Source: CAVQNQ01 sp963714205 (GTDB lineage: Bacteria > Acidobacteriota > Terriglobia > Bryobacterales > Bryobacteraceae). Taken from it: a stretch of DNA of 64,000 bases. Position 1 is the stretch's first letter, and every line of letters starts with the position of its first letter. The notes beneath the pieces were generated by a model. It did not search any database and was not told where the DNA came from. It saw only the letters and a program-made list of their open reading frames with translations. Below, in pieces: positions 26,317 to 35,055 of the stretch. A program made the position numbers and the translations under genes. The DNA is taken from NCBI GenBank assembly GCA_963714205.1, contig CAVQNQ010000004.1, positions 620,001 through 684,000 of the forward strand. The letters are read 5' to 3'.

Positions 26317-26687
26317 GGATTTCACTTCGGGGAGGTGCACCTTCAATCTTATCAGTTACGGCCGCCGCCTCACCAGCCGCGGCGGTCACCAATCCGAAAG
26401 CACCCGCAAACTTCGGCGGTCGAAGAAGGCCGCATCCGCCGTCCGGAAGTAGCGCCGGATCTCGGGGCCGCCTATGTTCACGATGGTCTGGTCCCACTCG
26501 CACCGCGTGCAATAGGGAGCGTCCTCCGAAGCCGGGACCTCGCCCGCAACGCCGTCTGCCCCCCCGTACAAAGAGGCTGGCACGAGCTGATGGAACAGCG
26601 GGCCGAGCATGTCTCATCTCAAAGACCCCCCGGCCCGCGTTTCCAACTACACCGGCCGCCTCCCGTTCCTGCCAGAATGAGAATTTC
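26317..26687. other. Gap between purQ and membrane protein gene
   Basis: This 371-base region lies between divergent genes. It contains one weak minus-strand small ORF (listed separately) and a 7-bp GC hairpin (CCGCCGC at 26362-26368, GCGGCGG at 26379-26385) with no T-tract, about 45 bases upstream of purQ. No known purine riboswitch aptamer was recognised by eye, and no clear sigma-70 promoter was found, although both purQ and the plus-strand gene need one here. Confidence 0.45.
26386..26610 (-). CDS. Possible small protein of unknown function
   Basis: Open frame of 74 aa whose second half reads like protein: YCTRCEWDQTIVNIGGPEIR followed by RYFRTADAAFFDRRSLRVL. It has a CXXC pair. The first 25 residues are less convincing. 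It ends just before a GC-rich hairpin and 70 bases before purQ. It is not PurS by sequence. I do not recognise a family; it may be a real acidobacterial small protein or chance. Confidence 0.33.
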   Translation of the reverse strand: MLGPLFHQLVPASLYGGADGVAGEVPASEDAPYCTRCEWDQTIVNIGGPEIRRYFRTADAAFFDRRSLRVLSDW

Positions 26688-28370
26688 ATGCCGCCTCTGG
26701 ATAATCCTCTGGGGTTCACCGGCGCCGATATTATCGAACTACTGGTGGCCGCCTTTCTGCTGGCCGCCACCCTCGCCTGGCATCCCTGGCTCGAGCCTTA
26801 CGCCAGCCGCTTCGCCGCGCGCACCGCCTGGTCGATGCTCCTGCTGGCCGCCCTGCCCGTTGTCCTGCGGCTCGCGCTTCTTGCCAACCATCCGGTGCCG
26901 GCGCCGGATGTTTACGACGAATTCGGCCACCTGCTGGTAGCCGATACCCTCCGCCACCTGCGCCTGGCCAACCCCGCGCATCCCATGCACCGCTTTTTCG
27001 AGACCTTCTTCGTTCTCCAGGAACCCACCTATAGTTCCATCTATCCGATCGGGCAAGGCCTCGTGTTAGCCCTCGGCCGCGCCATCTTCGGGACGCCCTG
27101 GGCCGGCGTGATCATGGCCACCGCCGCCTTTTGCTCGCTCTGCTATTGGATGCTGCGCGGCTGGACCACGCCCGGCTGGTCACTCCTGGGCGGCGGGCTG
27201 GCCGTCATCGAGTTCGGTCCGCTCAACCAGTGGATGAACAATTACTGGGGCGGCGCGCTTCCCGCCGCGGCCGGCTGCCTGGTCTTTGGCGCGCTGCCGC
27301 GGCTTCCCGCGGGGCGCCAGCGCGACCGTATCTTCCTCGGCCTCGGTCTTGGCCTTCACCTGCTCACCCGCCAGTTCGAATCCATCTTCCTCGCGATTGC
27401 GGTCCTGCTCTTCTTCCTTCCGGCGCTGCGCCGACGCGCCGAAGCCGCGGGCCTGGCTCGCGCCGCGGGGGTCGTGGCGCTCGTAATTTTGCCGGCACTC
27501 GCCCTGACCCTGCTGCAAAACCGCCAGGTCACCGGCAGTTGGACCACCTTGCCCGAAGCGCTCAGCCAATATCAGTACGGCGTTCCCTCGGCCTTCACGT
27601 TCCAGCCCAACGTGATTCCCCACCGCCCCCTCACGCCCGAGCAGGCCCTCGATTACAAAATGCAGCTTAGTTTTCACGGCCCCGGCACCGATACTCTGAG
27701 CACCTACCTGCTGCGCCTGGAATACCGCGTGCGCTTCTATCGCTTCTTCTTCCTGCCGCCCCTGTATATCGCCCTGCTGCTGTTTCTTCCCGCCGCGCGC
27801 GAATACCGCTACGCCTGGGTGCTGGCCACGCTGGCCCTGTTCGCCCTCGGCGCCAATTTCTTCCCCGCCTTCCAGTTCCACTACATTGCCGCGGTCGCCT
27901 GTCTTTTCATCCTGGCCGCCGTCGCCGGACTCGAGCGCCTGGCTCGCATCAAGGTCTCCGGCTGGCCGACGGGCGCCCAGGCCGCCCGTGTCATCGTCTT
28001 CCTCTGCGTTCTCCACTTCGGATTCTGGTACACCCTGCACGCGGCGGAAAATCCCGAGATCTCGCGCGCCGCCCGCCAGTACGAGACCTGGAACACCATC
28101 AACCACTCAAACCCCGAGCGCCGTATCTTCGTCAACCGCCAGTTGGCGGCCCTCCCCGGCCGGCTGCTGGTCTTCGTTCGCTACACCCCGCGCCACATTT
28201 TTCAGGACGAGTGGGTCTACAACGCCGCCGATATCGATTCTGGGCGCATTGTGTGGGCCCGCGACCTCGGTCCCGAGGAGAACCAGCAGCTTCTGCGCTA
28301 TTACCCCGGCCGCACGCCGCTCCTCCTCGAACCCGATCTCCGCCCTCCGCGCCTCGGCCCCTACCGGTGA
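26688..28370 (+). CDS. Polytopic membrane protein, GT-C glycosyltransferase-like
   Basis: Integral membrane protein of 560 aa with about ten or eleven hydrophobic segments through residue 450 and a C-terminal soluble tail of about 110 residues. The first loop has an acidic motif (PAPDVYDEFGHLLVADTLR), like the catalytic Asp loop of GT-C transferases (ArnT/PMT), and a following segment YSSIYPIGQGLVLALG. I recall this family from Acidobacteria but no member has a defined substrate. By GT-C analogy it would move a sugar from a polyprenyl phosphate carrier on the outer face of the inner membrane. It ends 36 bases before rmuC. Confidence 0.72.
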   Translation: MPPLDNPLGFTGADIIELLVAAFLLAATLAWHPWLEPYASRFAARTAWSMLLLAALPVVLRLALLANHPVPAPDVYDEFGHLLVADTLRHLRLANPAHPMHRFFETFFVLQEPTYSSIYPIGQGLVLALGRAIFGTPWAGVIMATAAFCSLCYWMLRGWTTPGWSLLGGGLAVIEFGPLNQWMNNYWGGALPAAAGCLVFGALPRLPAGRQRDRIFLGLGLGLHLLTRQFESIFLAIAVLLFFLPALRRRAEAAGLARAAGVVALVILPALALTLLQNRQVTGSWTTLPEALSQYQYGVPSAFTFQPNVIPHRPLTPEQALDYKMQLSFHGPGTDTLSTYLLRLEYRVRFYRFFFLPPLYIALLLFLPAAREYRYAWVLATLALFALGANFFPAFQFHYIAAVACLFILAAVAGLERLARIKVSGWPTGAQAARVIVFLCVLHFGFWYTLHAAENPEISRAARQYETWNTINHSNPERRIFVNRQLAALPGRLLVFVRYTPRHIFQDEWVYNAADIDSGRIVWARDLGPEENQQLLRYYPGRTPLLLEPDLRPPRLGPYR

Positions 28371-28406
28371 GGCCGCACGGCAGCTAAGGAGAAGCGATAA
28401 TAGGTC

Positions 28407-29552
28407 ATGCAGAACATTCTCCCGCTGGTCTGTTTTATGGCTGGATTCCTTCTGGCCTGGTTCGTTCTGCGCTGGCGCCGCAGCGAAGCCGAATCGGCGT
28501 TTAAGGCCCTTTCCGCCGACGCCCTGGCGCGCAATAACCAGGCGTTCCTGGATCTGGCGCGCGGGACCCTGGCGCAAACCCAGGAGGCCGCGCGCGGCGA
28601 CCTCGATCTCCGCCGCCAGGCCATAGCGGAGATGGTGACGCCCGTGCGCGCGTCGCTCGAGAAGGTGGATTCCCGAATCCAGGAGCTGGAAACCGCCCGC
28701 GCGGGGGCCTACGCGGCGCTCTCCGAACAGGTCCGCAATCTCATCGAAACGCAGGCCCAGCTCCGCGGCGAAACCGGCAAGCTGGTCACCGCGCTGCGAA
28801 CTCCGGCCGTGCGCGGCCACTGGGGTGAGATCCAGTTGCGGCGCGTGGTGGAGATGGCCGGCATGCTCGACCATTGCGATTTCCTGGCGCAATCGACCGT
28901 CGGCCCCCAGGATGGCCGCCTGCGGCCGGACCTGCTGGTGCGCCTGCCCGCCGGCAAAATCATCGTCGTGGATGCCAAGACCCCGCTGGATGGATACCTC
29001 CAGGCCATCGAAGCATCCGATGAGCCGGCCCGCCGCGCGCGCCTGGCCGATCATGCCCGCCAGGTCCGCGCCCACATGACTGCGCTGGGCCGCAAATCAT
29101 ATTGGGAGCAATTCGACCGCGCCCCCGAGTTCGCCGTGATGTTCCTGCCGGGCGAGTGCTTCTTCAGCGCGGCGCTGGAGAGCGACCCCTCGCTGATCGA
29201 ATCGGGCGTGGAACAGAACGTCATCCTGGCCACGCCCACGACGCTGATCGCGCTCCTGCGCGCGGTGGCTTACGGCTGGCGGCAGGAGAGCCTGGCGGAG
29301 AACGCCGCCGCCATCAGCGCGCTGGGCAAGGACCTCTTCAAGAGGCTCTCCGACATGGGCGACCACTGGAACAAGGTGGGCAGGAGCCTGGAGCGCGCCG
29401 TGGAGGCCTATAACGGCGCGGTGGGATCGCTGGAGAGCCGCGTGATGGTGAGCGCGCGCAAATTCGCGGACCTGAAGACCGCGCCCCTGGGCGTGGAGAT
29501 CGCGCCCCTGGAGCCGGTCGAGAAGACCGTGCGCGCGGCACAGGCGGAGTAG
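28407..29552 (+). CDS. rmuC: DNA recombination protein RmuC
   Basis: RmuC family protein of 381 aa, linked to limiting inversions at short inverted repeats and to DNA-end or stress processing. An N-terminal membrane anchor (about 5-23) is followed by a coiled coil (about 25-115) and a nuclease-like domain (about 125-330) with the conserved RGHWGEIQLRRVVEMAGM, RPDLLVRLPAGK and VVDAKTPLDGYLQA motifs; Asp and Lys of VVDAK fit the PD-(D/E)XK fold. Length is within family range. It lies 36 bases after the membrane protein gene and ends 7 bases from the convergent one. Confidence 0.93.
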   Translation: MQNILPLVCFMAGFLLAWFVLRWRRSEAESAFKALSADALARNNQAFLDLARGTLAQTQEAARGDLDLRRQAIAEMVTPVRASLEKVDSRIQELETARAGAYAALSEQVRNLIETQAQLRGETGKLVTALRTPAVRGHWGEIQLRRVVEMAGMLDHCDFLAQSTVGPQDGRLRPDLLVRLPAGKIIVVDAKTPLDGYLQAIEASDEPARRARLADHARQVRAHMTALGRKSYWEQFDRAPEFAVMFLPGECFFSAALESDPSLIESGVEQNVILATPTTLIALLRAVAYGWRQESLAENAAAISALGKDLFKRLSDMGDHWNKVGRSLERAVEAYNGAVGSLESRVMVSARKFADLKTAPLGVEIAPLEPVEKTVRAAQAE

Positions 29553-29559
29553 CGAGCCC

Positions 29560-30714
29560 TCACCGCATCAATCCGTGCCAGATCCCGCGCCACTGCGGGC
29601 TCAACTGAAACAGGATGCGCGGCATCGTCATCGCCAGTGGGGTCAGAAACACCCACCGGCCCGACGCCACGCCCGCCAGTGCCAGCCAGATGAGTAACGG
29701 CGACATCGTCCTGCCGAATGAATAAACTCCCGACCACGCCTGCGGCTGTCCCAGAAACGCGATGAACACCGCCGCGAACAGGGCCGCCGCCAGGGCCGTC
29801 AGGTCGCGTTTGCCTTTCCAGAGCAGCGCCGCTGCCAGCGCCACGGCAACCCACATGCCCAGGATGCCCACGTACTCCAGAATCGCCGCGCGCAGCAGCC
29901 AAGGTGTCGCTACCGAATCCTGGATGGGGTGCAGGGTGCGTCCGATCAGGCCGTAAAATGGCACCCACGAAGCGAAGACGGTCGCATCCGCGGGCGTTCG
30001 CCGCGCCACATATAAGAGCCAAAAAATCCAGGGCAGGGAAGCCGCGCCGGCCAGGGCCACGCGCCGCCATTCCTTGCGCAGCGCTGCGTCCAAAGCGTAG
30101 GCGGCGATCAGAATCACCCCGGTCTCGCGCGCCAGCGGCGCTAAAACGAGGATGGCCAAGCTAAAGCCTGCCCGGCCCTCTGCGACGAACCCCACAGCCA
30201 GTGCCGCCAGCGCCACGTCGATGGTGTAGCGGTCGAGCGAGACCGCCACTGCCGGAATCGCCAGAAACATCAGCCCCCACGCGGGGTGCCGGCCCCACGC
30301 CACAGCCCAGCGCGCCGTCCAGAGCGCGCCCAGGAAAACAAAGCCCAGCACGACCGCGCTGTAGGCCGAATCCACGCGGTCGCTCTCGCCTCCGGCCGCT
30401 CCGTATGCCAGCGCGGGCAGCAGGATGCGCCGCCAGCGCAGGCGCGGATTATCGAGGAATCGCATCGTCTCGCCGCGCAGCAGCGGATCGTGCGCAATCA
30501 TGTGGTAATACTGGCCGTCGTAACCGGTGGCGTCGTTGACGCGGTAGACGTCTTCCTGCGCGATCTGGGGCGGCACAGCCGTGGATTGGCCGGTGTAGAA
30601 CAGCGCCGACCAATCGCCGCCGTAGTTGTAGCGCACCGTGAGCGCCTGCCATCCCAGCGCGGCGCCAGCCGCCAGCGCCGCCCACACGAGCGGCCCCACG
30701 AGGCCGGTGCGCAT
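29560..30714 (-). CDS. Polytopic membrane protein of unknown function
   Basis: Integral membrane protein of 384 aa with about nine hydrophobic segments. The ATG at 30714 is chosen because MRTGLVGPLVWAALAAGAAL forms the first membrane helix; the frame is open to 30819 but that part lies in ubiD. The first periplasmic loop is polar and aromatic (VRYNYGGDWSALFYTGQ and ATGYDGQYYHMIAHDPL). The DGQYY motif resembles EpsG-like or GT-C membrane proteins of Acidobacteria. Function unknown; a role in surface polysaccharide handling is an inference. It starts 2 bases after the ubiD stop, so it is in the same transcript. Confidence 0.72.
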   Translation of the reverse strand: MRTGLVGPLVWAALAAGAALGWQALTVRYNYGGDWSALFYTGQSTAVPPQIAQEDVYRVNDATGYDGQYYHMIAHDPLLRGETMRFLDNPRLRWRRILLPALAYGAAGGESDRVDSAYSAVVLGFVFLGALWTARWAVAWGRHPAWGLMFLAIPAVAVSLDRYTIDVALAALAVGFVAEGRAGFSLAILVLAPLARETGVILIAAYALDAALRKEWRRVALAGAASLPWIFWLLYVARRTPADATVFASWVPFYGLIGRTLHPIQDSVATPWLLRAAILEYVGILGMWVAVALAAALLWKGKRDLTALAAALFAAVFIAFLGQPQAWSGVYSFGRTMSPLLIWLALAGVASGRWVFLTPLAMTMPRILFQLSPQWRGIWHGLMR

Positions 30715-30716
30715 GG

Positions 30717-32162
30717 CTAGAGGCCCGCCCGTTTCCATAGCGCGTCCACGCGCCGCTTGACCTCTTCGCTCATTTTGATCTCGCCCGGCCACGGCCGCGT
30801 GAAGCCCTCGCCCGGCCATTTGCGCGTGGCGTCGATGCCCATCTTCGAGCCGTAATCCTGCAGGCGGCTGGCATGATCGAGCGAATCCACCGGCCCTAGC
30901 GTGAACTGAATGTCGCGCTCCGGATCGATATGGTTGAGCGCCTTCCAGGCCACTTCGCGCACGTTCTGTACGTCCACGTCTTCATCCACCACCACGATGC
31001 ACTTGGTGAACATGGCCTGCCCCAATCCCCAGATAGCGTGCATCACTTTGCGCGCGTGCCCCGGATAGGACTTGCGAATCGAAACCAGCATCAGGTTGTG
31101 GAACACGCCCTCGGCCGGCATGGCGATATCGCGCACCTCGGGCAGTTGCAGACGCATCAACGGCAGAAAAATCCGCTCGACGGCTTTTCCCATATAGAAA
31201 TCTTCCATGGGCGGCGGTCCCACTATGGTGGCGGCGTAGATGGGCCGCGCCCGGTGCGTGGCGCAGGTCAGGTGGAAAACCGGATATTCGCCGGCCAGCG
31301 AATAGTAACCGGTATGGTCGCCGAACGGCCCTTCGGTGCGCGTCTCGCCCACTTCCACGTAGCCTTCCAGGACGATCTCGGCGTTGGCGGGCACCTCCAG
31401 GTCGCAGCTCCGGCAGCGGATCATCTCCACGGGGCTCTGGCGCAAAAATCCGGCGATCATCATCTCATCGAGATCGGGCGGCAGCGGCAGAATGGCCGAG
31501 TATATGGTGGCCGGGTCCGCGCCGATGGCCACGGCCACGTCCATGCGCGCGCGGCCGTGGTGGCGGCTGCGGCGATAGTGCTCGGCGCCCTGCTTGTGGG
31601 TCTGCCAGTGCATGCCGGCGGTGCGGCCGTCGAAAATCTGCATGCGGTACATGCCGCAGTTGCGCTTGCCGGTATCGGGGTTGCGCGAAAAAACCAGCGG
31701 CAAGGTGATGAAGCGGCCGGCATCCTCGGGCCAGCATTGCAAAACCGGCAGGTCGAACAGCGAGAACTCCTCGCCGCTCACGATCTCCTGGCAAGGCGCT
31801 TGGGTTACTGTGCGGGGAAAGAACGATCCCATTTCCGCGAGCCGCGGCAGCATTTTGATCTTCCCGATCAGCCCCTCGGGCATGCGCGTCTCGAGGATTT
31901 CTACGATCCGCCCGGCGATCTCCTCCACCGAAGCGACCTCGAGCGCGATCTCCATCTTGCGCGCGGAAGCGAATCCATTGATGAACACCGGGATCGCGCT
32001 GCCTTTGGGCTTCTCGAACAGCAGCGCGGGACCGCCGCTCTTGACCGCTCGGTCGGCGAATTCCGTGATCTCCAGAACGGGGTCCACTTCGAACGGAATG
32101 CGCTTCAGCTCGCCCTTTTCTTCCAGGGCGGCGATGAACTCGCTCAAGTCGCGGTAAGCCAT
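30717..32162 (-). CDS. UbiD family prenylated-FMN decarboxylase
   Basis: UbiD-type decarboxylase of 481 aa, which uses prenylated FMN supplied by UbiX to remove carboxyl groups from aromatic or unsaturated acids. Conserved features: MAYRDLSEFIAALEEKGEL at the start, the Asn/Met-rich prFMN-binding segment NCGMYRMQIFDG, and the catalytic acidic motif TRTEGPFGDHTGYYS. Length fits the UbiD type used in quinone synthesis. No ubiX or other quinone gene is nearby, so the substrate is open; menaquinone or ubiquinone-type precursors are the best guess. Divergent from fabG with a 45-base gap; cotranscribed with the membrane protein after it. Confidence 0.9.
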   Translation of the reverse strand: MAYRDLSEFIAALEEKGELKRIPFEVDPVLEITEFADRAVKSGGPALLFEKPKGSAIPVFINGFASARKMEIALEVASVEEIAGRIVEILETRMPEGLIGKIKMLPRLAEMGSFFPRTVTQAPCQEIVSGEEFSLFDLPVLQCWPEDAGRFITLPLVFSRNPDTGKRNCGMYRMQIFDGRTAGMHWQTHKQGAEHYRRSRHHGRARMDVAVAIGADPATIYSAILPLPPDLDEMMIAGFLRQSPVEMIRCRSCDLEVPANAEIVLEGYVEVGETRTEGPFGDHTGYYSLAGEYPVFHLTCATHRARPIYAATIVGPPPMEDFYMGKAVERIFLPLMRLQLPEVRDIAMPAEGVFHNLMLVSIRKSYPGHARKVMHAIWGLGQAMFTKCIVVVDEDVDVQNVREVAWKALNHIDPERDIQFTLGPVDSLDHASRLQDYGSKMGIDATRKWPGEGFTRPWPGEIKMSEEVKRRVDALWKRAGL

Positions 32163-32207
32163 ACGTTATGATCGAAGTTTCATCATACCCAGTCCCGAGG
32201 AGTAAGA

Positions 32208-32939
32208 ATGGCCAATCGAGTTGCATTCGTTACGGGCGCCAGCCGCGGCATCGGGCGTGCCATAGCCCTGAAGCTCTGCCGCGAGCACTTCATCGTGGTC
32301 GCCTCCCCCGAAGTGGAAAACAATGAGAGCGTGGCGGGGGAAATTCGCGCCGCCGGAGGTGAGGCGGTCACGCTGAACCTGGATGTCACTTCGCCCGAAT
32401 CCGTCAAGGAAGGCTTCGCCAGTATCCTGGGCGAAAAGGGCCGCGTGGACGTGCTGGTGAACAACGCCGGAATCGCCCGCGACGGCCTGGCCGTGCGCAT
32501 GAAACTCGCCGATTGGGAACTGGTGCTGAAACTCAACCTGCAAGGCGCCTTCCTGGCGGCTCAGCAGGCCATGCCGGGGATGATGCGCAACCGCTGGGGC
32601 CGCATCATCAACATGGCCTCGGTCGTGGGGCAAGCCGGCAGCCCCGGTCAGGTCAACTACGCCGCCTCCAAAGCCGGGCTGATCGGACTTACCAAGGCCC
32701 TGGCCCAGGAGTTGGGAAGCCGCGGCATTACCGTGAACGCAGTGGCGCCCGGTTATATCGACACGGATATGACCCGCGGCCTTCCCGAGGAACTCAAACG
32801 CAAGATGCTGGCCGGCGTTCCGCTGGGGCGCATGGGCCAGCCCGATGACGTCGCCAATGCCGTGAAGTTCCTGGCCAGCGACGAAGCCTCCTACATCACC
32901 GGCCACGTGCTGGCGGTCAACGGCGGCATGTACATGTAA
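32208..32939 (+). CDS. fabG: 3-oxoacyl-ACP reductase FabG-like SDR
   Basis: Classical short-chain dehydrogenase of 243 aa. NADP(H) binding GASRGIGRA, NNAG at about 86-89, catalytic Ser (MASVVGQ) with Y-x-x-x-K (YAASK), and the PGYIDTDMT segment are all FabG-like. It would reduce 3-oxoacyl-ACP in fatty acid elongation. FabG paralogs are common, and no other fab genes are adjacent, so it could be a specialised reductase. A clean GAGGAG lies 5 bases upstream of the ATG. The ArnT-like gene follows after 30 bases. Confidence 0.85.
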   Translation: MANRVAFVTGASRGIGRAIALKLCREHFIVVASPEVENNESVAGEIRAAGGEAVTLNLDVTSPESVKEGFASILGEKGRVDVLVNNAGIARDGLAVRMKLADWELVLKLNLQGAFLAAQQAMPGMMRNRWGRIINMASVVGQAGSPGQVNYAASKAGLIGLTKALAQELGSRGITVNAVAPGYIDTDMTRGLPEELKRKMLAGVPLGRMGQPDDVANAVKFLASDEASYITGHVLAVNGGMYM

Positions 32940-32969
32940 CCGATCCTGTCATCCTCCAGGCTAAGTGCT

Positions 32970-34856
32970 ATGGATTCAGGCCCCAGCCCCAATCTAATAC
33001 CGCCCACCGTTGAGAATGAGATTGCTCCCGCAAAAAGCCGTCCGAACCGCTTCCTTTCGGACTGGCGGGTTTCCGTGCTGGCGTTGATTGGCCTGTGGGC
33101 GGTCATCTACATGGCCGGCCTCTCGTGGCCCGCCTTGCTCGACGACGTCGATACCGTACACGCCGAGGCGGCGCGCGAAATGCTGCAGCGGCACGACTGG
33201 GTGACGCTGTACACCGACGGCTTCCGCTATCTGGAAAAAGCTCCGCTGATGTATTGGAGCCTGGCAACCAGCTACAGTATCTTTGGCATCGGCACCTGGA
33301 GCACGCGCTTGCCCCTCATGCTCGGCGTGCTGGCGCTGGTTCTGGCGACCTACCGGTTGGGCCGGCACGTTTATGGAGAGGCGGGCGGCCTGTACGCGGG
33401 GGCCGCACTGGCCACCTCGCTCGGCCTCTACATTTTCACGCGCTTTCAGATTCCCGAGGTGCTGGTCGCGCTGTGGCTTACGCTCGGCTACTACTTTTTT
33501 TGGCGGTCGCTCGAACAAGAACGCCCCTCGCGGTTCGTCTGCTGGGGATTCGCCGCGACGTGCGCACTAAATGTGCTCACGAAAGGCCTGATTGGACTGG
33601 TATTTCCGGTCGGAGCGATCGGGCTGTACCTTCTCCTGACGGGGAATTTGCGGCACTTGCTGAAGTTGCGTCTGGTCTCGAGCGCGCTGGTGTTTTTAGC
33701 GATCGCCGCACCGTGGCATATCCTGGCGGCGTTGCGCAATCCGGCGCAGGGTCAGGCGCGCGGGTTTCTATGGTTCTACTTCATCAATGAACATCTGATG
33801 CGCTTCCTGGGCAAACGCGTGCCTCCGGGGTACGACACCGTTCCGCTCGCCATCTTCTGGGGACTCCTGCCGGCGTGGCTTTTGCCCTGGAGCGCCTTCC
33901 TGCCGCAAGCTCTCCGCAGCGTGCCTGCGCGATGGCGGGAACTTCGGAGCAGGCCACGGACTGAGCTGGATCGGCGGCAGCGCGCCAATCTGCTCTTCTT
34001 CGCGTGGGCGCTCGTCATCGTGGGCTTCTTCAGTTTCTCGACGCGGCAGGAGTATTACACAATTCCCGCCCTGCCGGGCCTGGCGCTTCTGGTTGGCGGA
34101 TGGCTGGCGCGCGAATCCGGAACGGCGGCGCGCGAGTCGGATCGCCGGGCGGGAAGGATATCTTCGACCGCCCTGTTCGCTTTCGGCGTGCTGGCGTTTG
34201 CCGCCGGGACATATCTTCTGTTTGTTTCCCGGGGCGCCGCTCCCGGGGCGGACCTGGCGGACCTGCTCAAGAAAAATCCGCAGGACTACGACTTATCGCT
34301 CGGTCATGTCCTCGATCTGACGCCGCGGGCGCTGGGTGTGTTTCGCGGTCCGCTTCTGGGGGTGTCCCTCGGGCTGTTTCTCGGCACCGGATTAAACTGG
34401 ATTCTGCGGCGGCGCGGACGCCCTTTGGCGGGCAACGTTGCGCTCGCCGCCATGATGGCCGTGCTGCTGGCCTGTGTACATTGCTCCTTCAGCACGTTTT
34501 CGCCGATTCTCTCTTCTTACAATCTCGCGCAGGCGATTCAAAAGCGGTTTCGGCCGGGCGATCTGATCGTGATCGATGGCGAGTACCACGAGGCCTCCAC
34601 GCTTAATTTTTATACCGGCATCCAGGTGCACATCCTGCACGCGCCGAGCGGGAACCTGTGGTACGGCGCGAAATTCCCCGATGCGCCGCATCTCTTCGAG
34701 ACACCGGAATCGCTGGCGGTATTGTGGAACGGCCCACGGGAAGTGTTCCTGTGGACGGACCAGGAAGAGCCCAAAGAACTGCGCGGCCTGAGATCCTTCC
34801 CGCTGGCGCGCAGCGGGGGAAAACTCATCTTCACGAATCGCGAGCCAAGCGAATAG
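32970..34856 (+). CDS. ArnT/PMT-like glycosyltransferase family 39 protein
   Basis: Integral membrane GT-C transferase of 628 aa. After an N-terminal cytoplasmic leader comes a first membrane helix (about 30-50) and the catalytic loop with acidic residues (LLDDVDTVHAEAAREML; YLEKAPLMYW), matching the ArnT/PMT pattern DD/E...K-P-P/L...W. About eleven more membrane segments follow, then a periplasmic soluble domain of about 130 residues. ArnT-type enzymes move aminoarabinose or other sugars from undecaprenyl phosphate to lipid A or other lipids. In this neighbourhood (HpnI-like glycosyltransferase next) a role in modifying envelope lipids is plausible. Specific donor and acceptor are unknown. 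Confidence 0.85.
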   Translation: MDSGPSPNLIPPTVENEIAPAKSRPNRFLSDWRVSVLALIGLWAVIYMAGLSWPALLDDVDTVHAEAAREMLQRHDWVTLYTDGFRYLEKAPLMYWSLATSYSIFGIGTWSTRLPLMLGVLALVLATYRLGRHVYGEAGGLYAGAALATSLGLYIFTRFQIPEVLVALWLTLGYYFFWRSLEQERPSRFVCWGFAATCALNVLTKGLIGLVFPVGAIGLYLLLTGNLRHLLKLRLVSSALVFLAIAAPWHILAALRNPAQGQARGFLWFYFINEHLMRFLGKRVPPGYDTVPLAIFWGLLPAWLLPWSAFLPQALRSVPARWRELRSRPRTELDRRQRANLLFFAWALVIVGFFSFSTRQEYYTIPALPGLALLVGGWLARESGTAARESDRRAGRISSTALFAFGVLAFAAGTYLLFVSRGAAPGADLADLLKKNPQDYDLSLGHVLDLTPRALGVFRGPLLGVSLGLFLGTGLNWILRRRGRPLAGNVALAAMMAVLLACVHCSFSTFSPILSSYNLAQAIQKRFRPGDLIVIDGEYHEASTLNFYTGIQVHILHAPSGNLWYGAKFPDAPHLFETPESLAVLWNGPREVFLWTDQEEPKELRGLRSFPLARSGGKLIFTNREPSE

Positions 34857-34953
34857 CCGCGGCCCCGGACCTCTGAGGAACCATGCTTCCCCGCACATGG
34901 GCAGCCTCTTAGATGACTCAATTTGGCCAGTGTCTTCACCTTCGGTCTGATAG

Positions 34954-34959
34954 TATAAT
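34954..34959 (+). promoter_or_regulatory. Possible -10 element of the HpnI-like gene
   Basis: A perfect TATAAT lies about 97 bases upstream of the glycosyltransferase GTG in a 199-base gap with no ORF. No good -35 hexamer is seen at the expected spacing, so this is a weak call. Confidence 0.3.
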
Positions 34960-35055
34960 TACCGCAAGCTTGGTGGATTTGCCCATCGCGTCTGACAAGC
35001 TGCGAATAACGCCCTTCCCTGCTTTCCGCCGCCTTCAGTTTCAAGGAGCGCACGC

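Noticed and set aside
26362..26385. GC hairpin near purQ as a terminator or riboswitch
   Set aside because: No T-tract follows on either strand and no purine aptamer consensus was seen.
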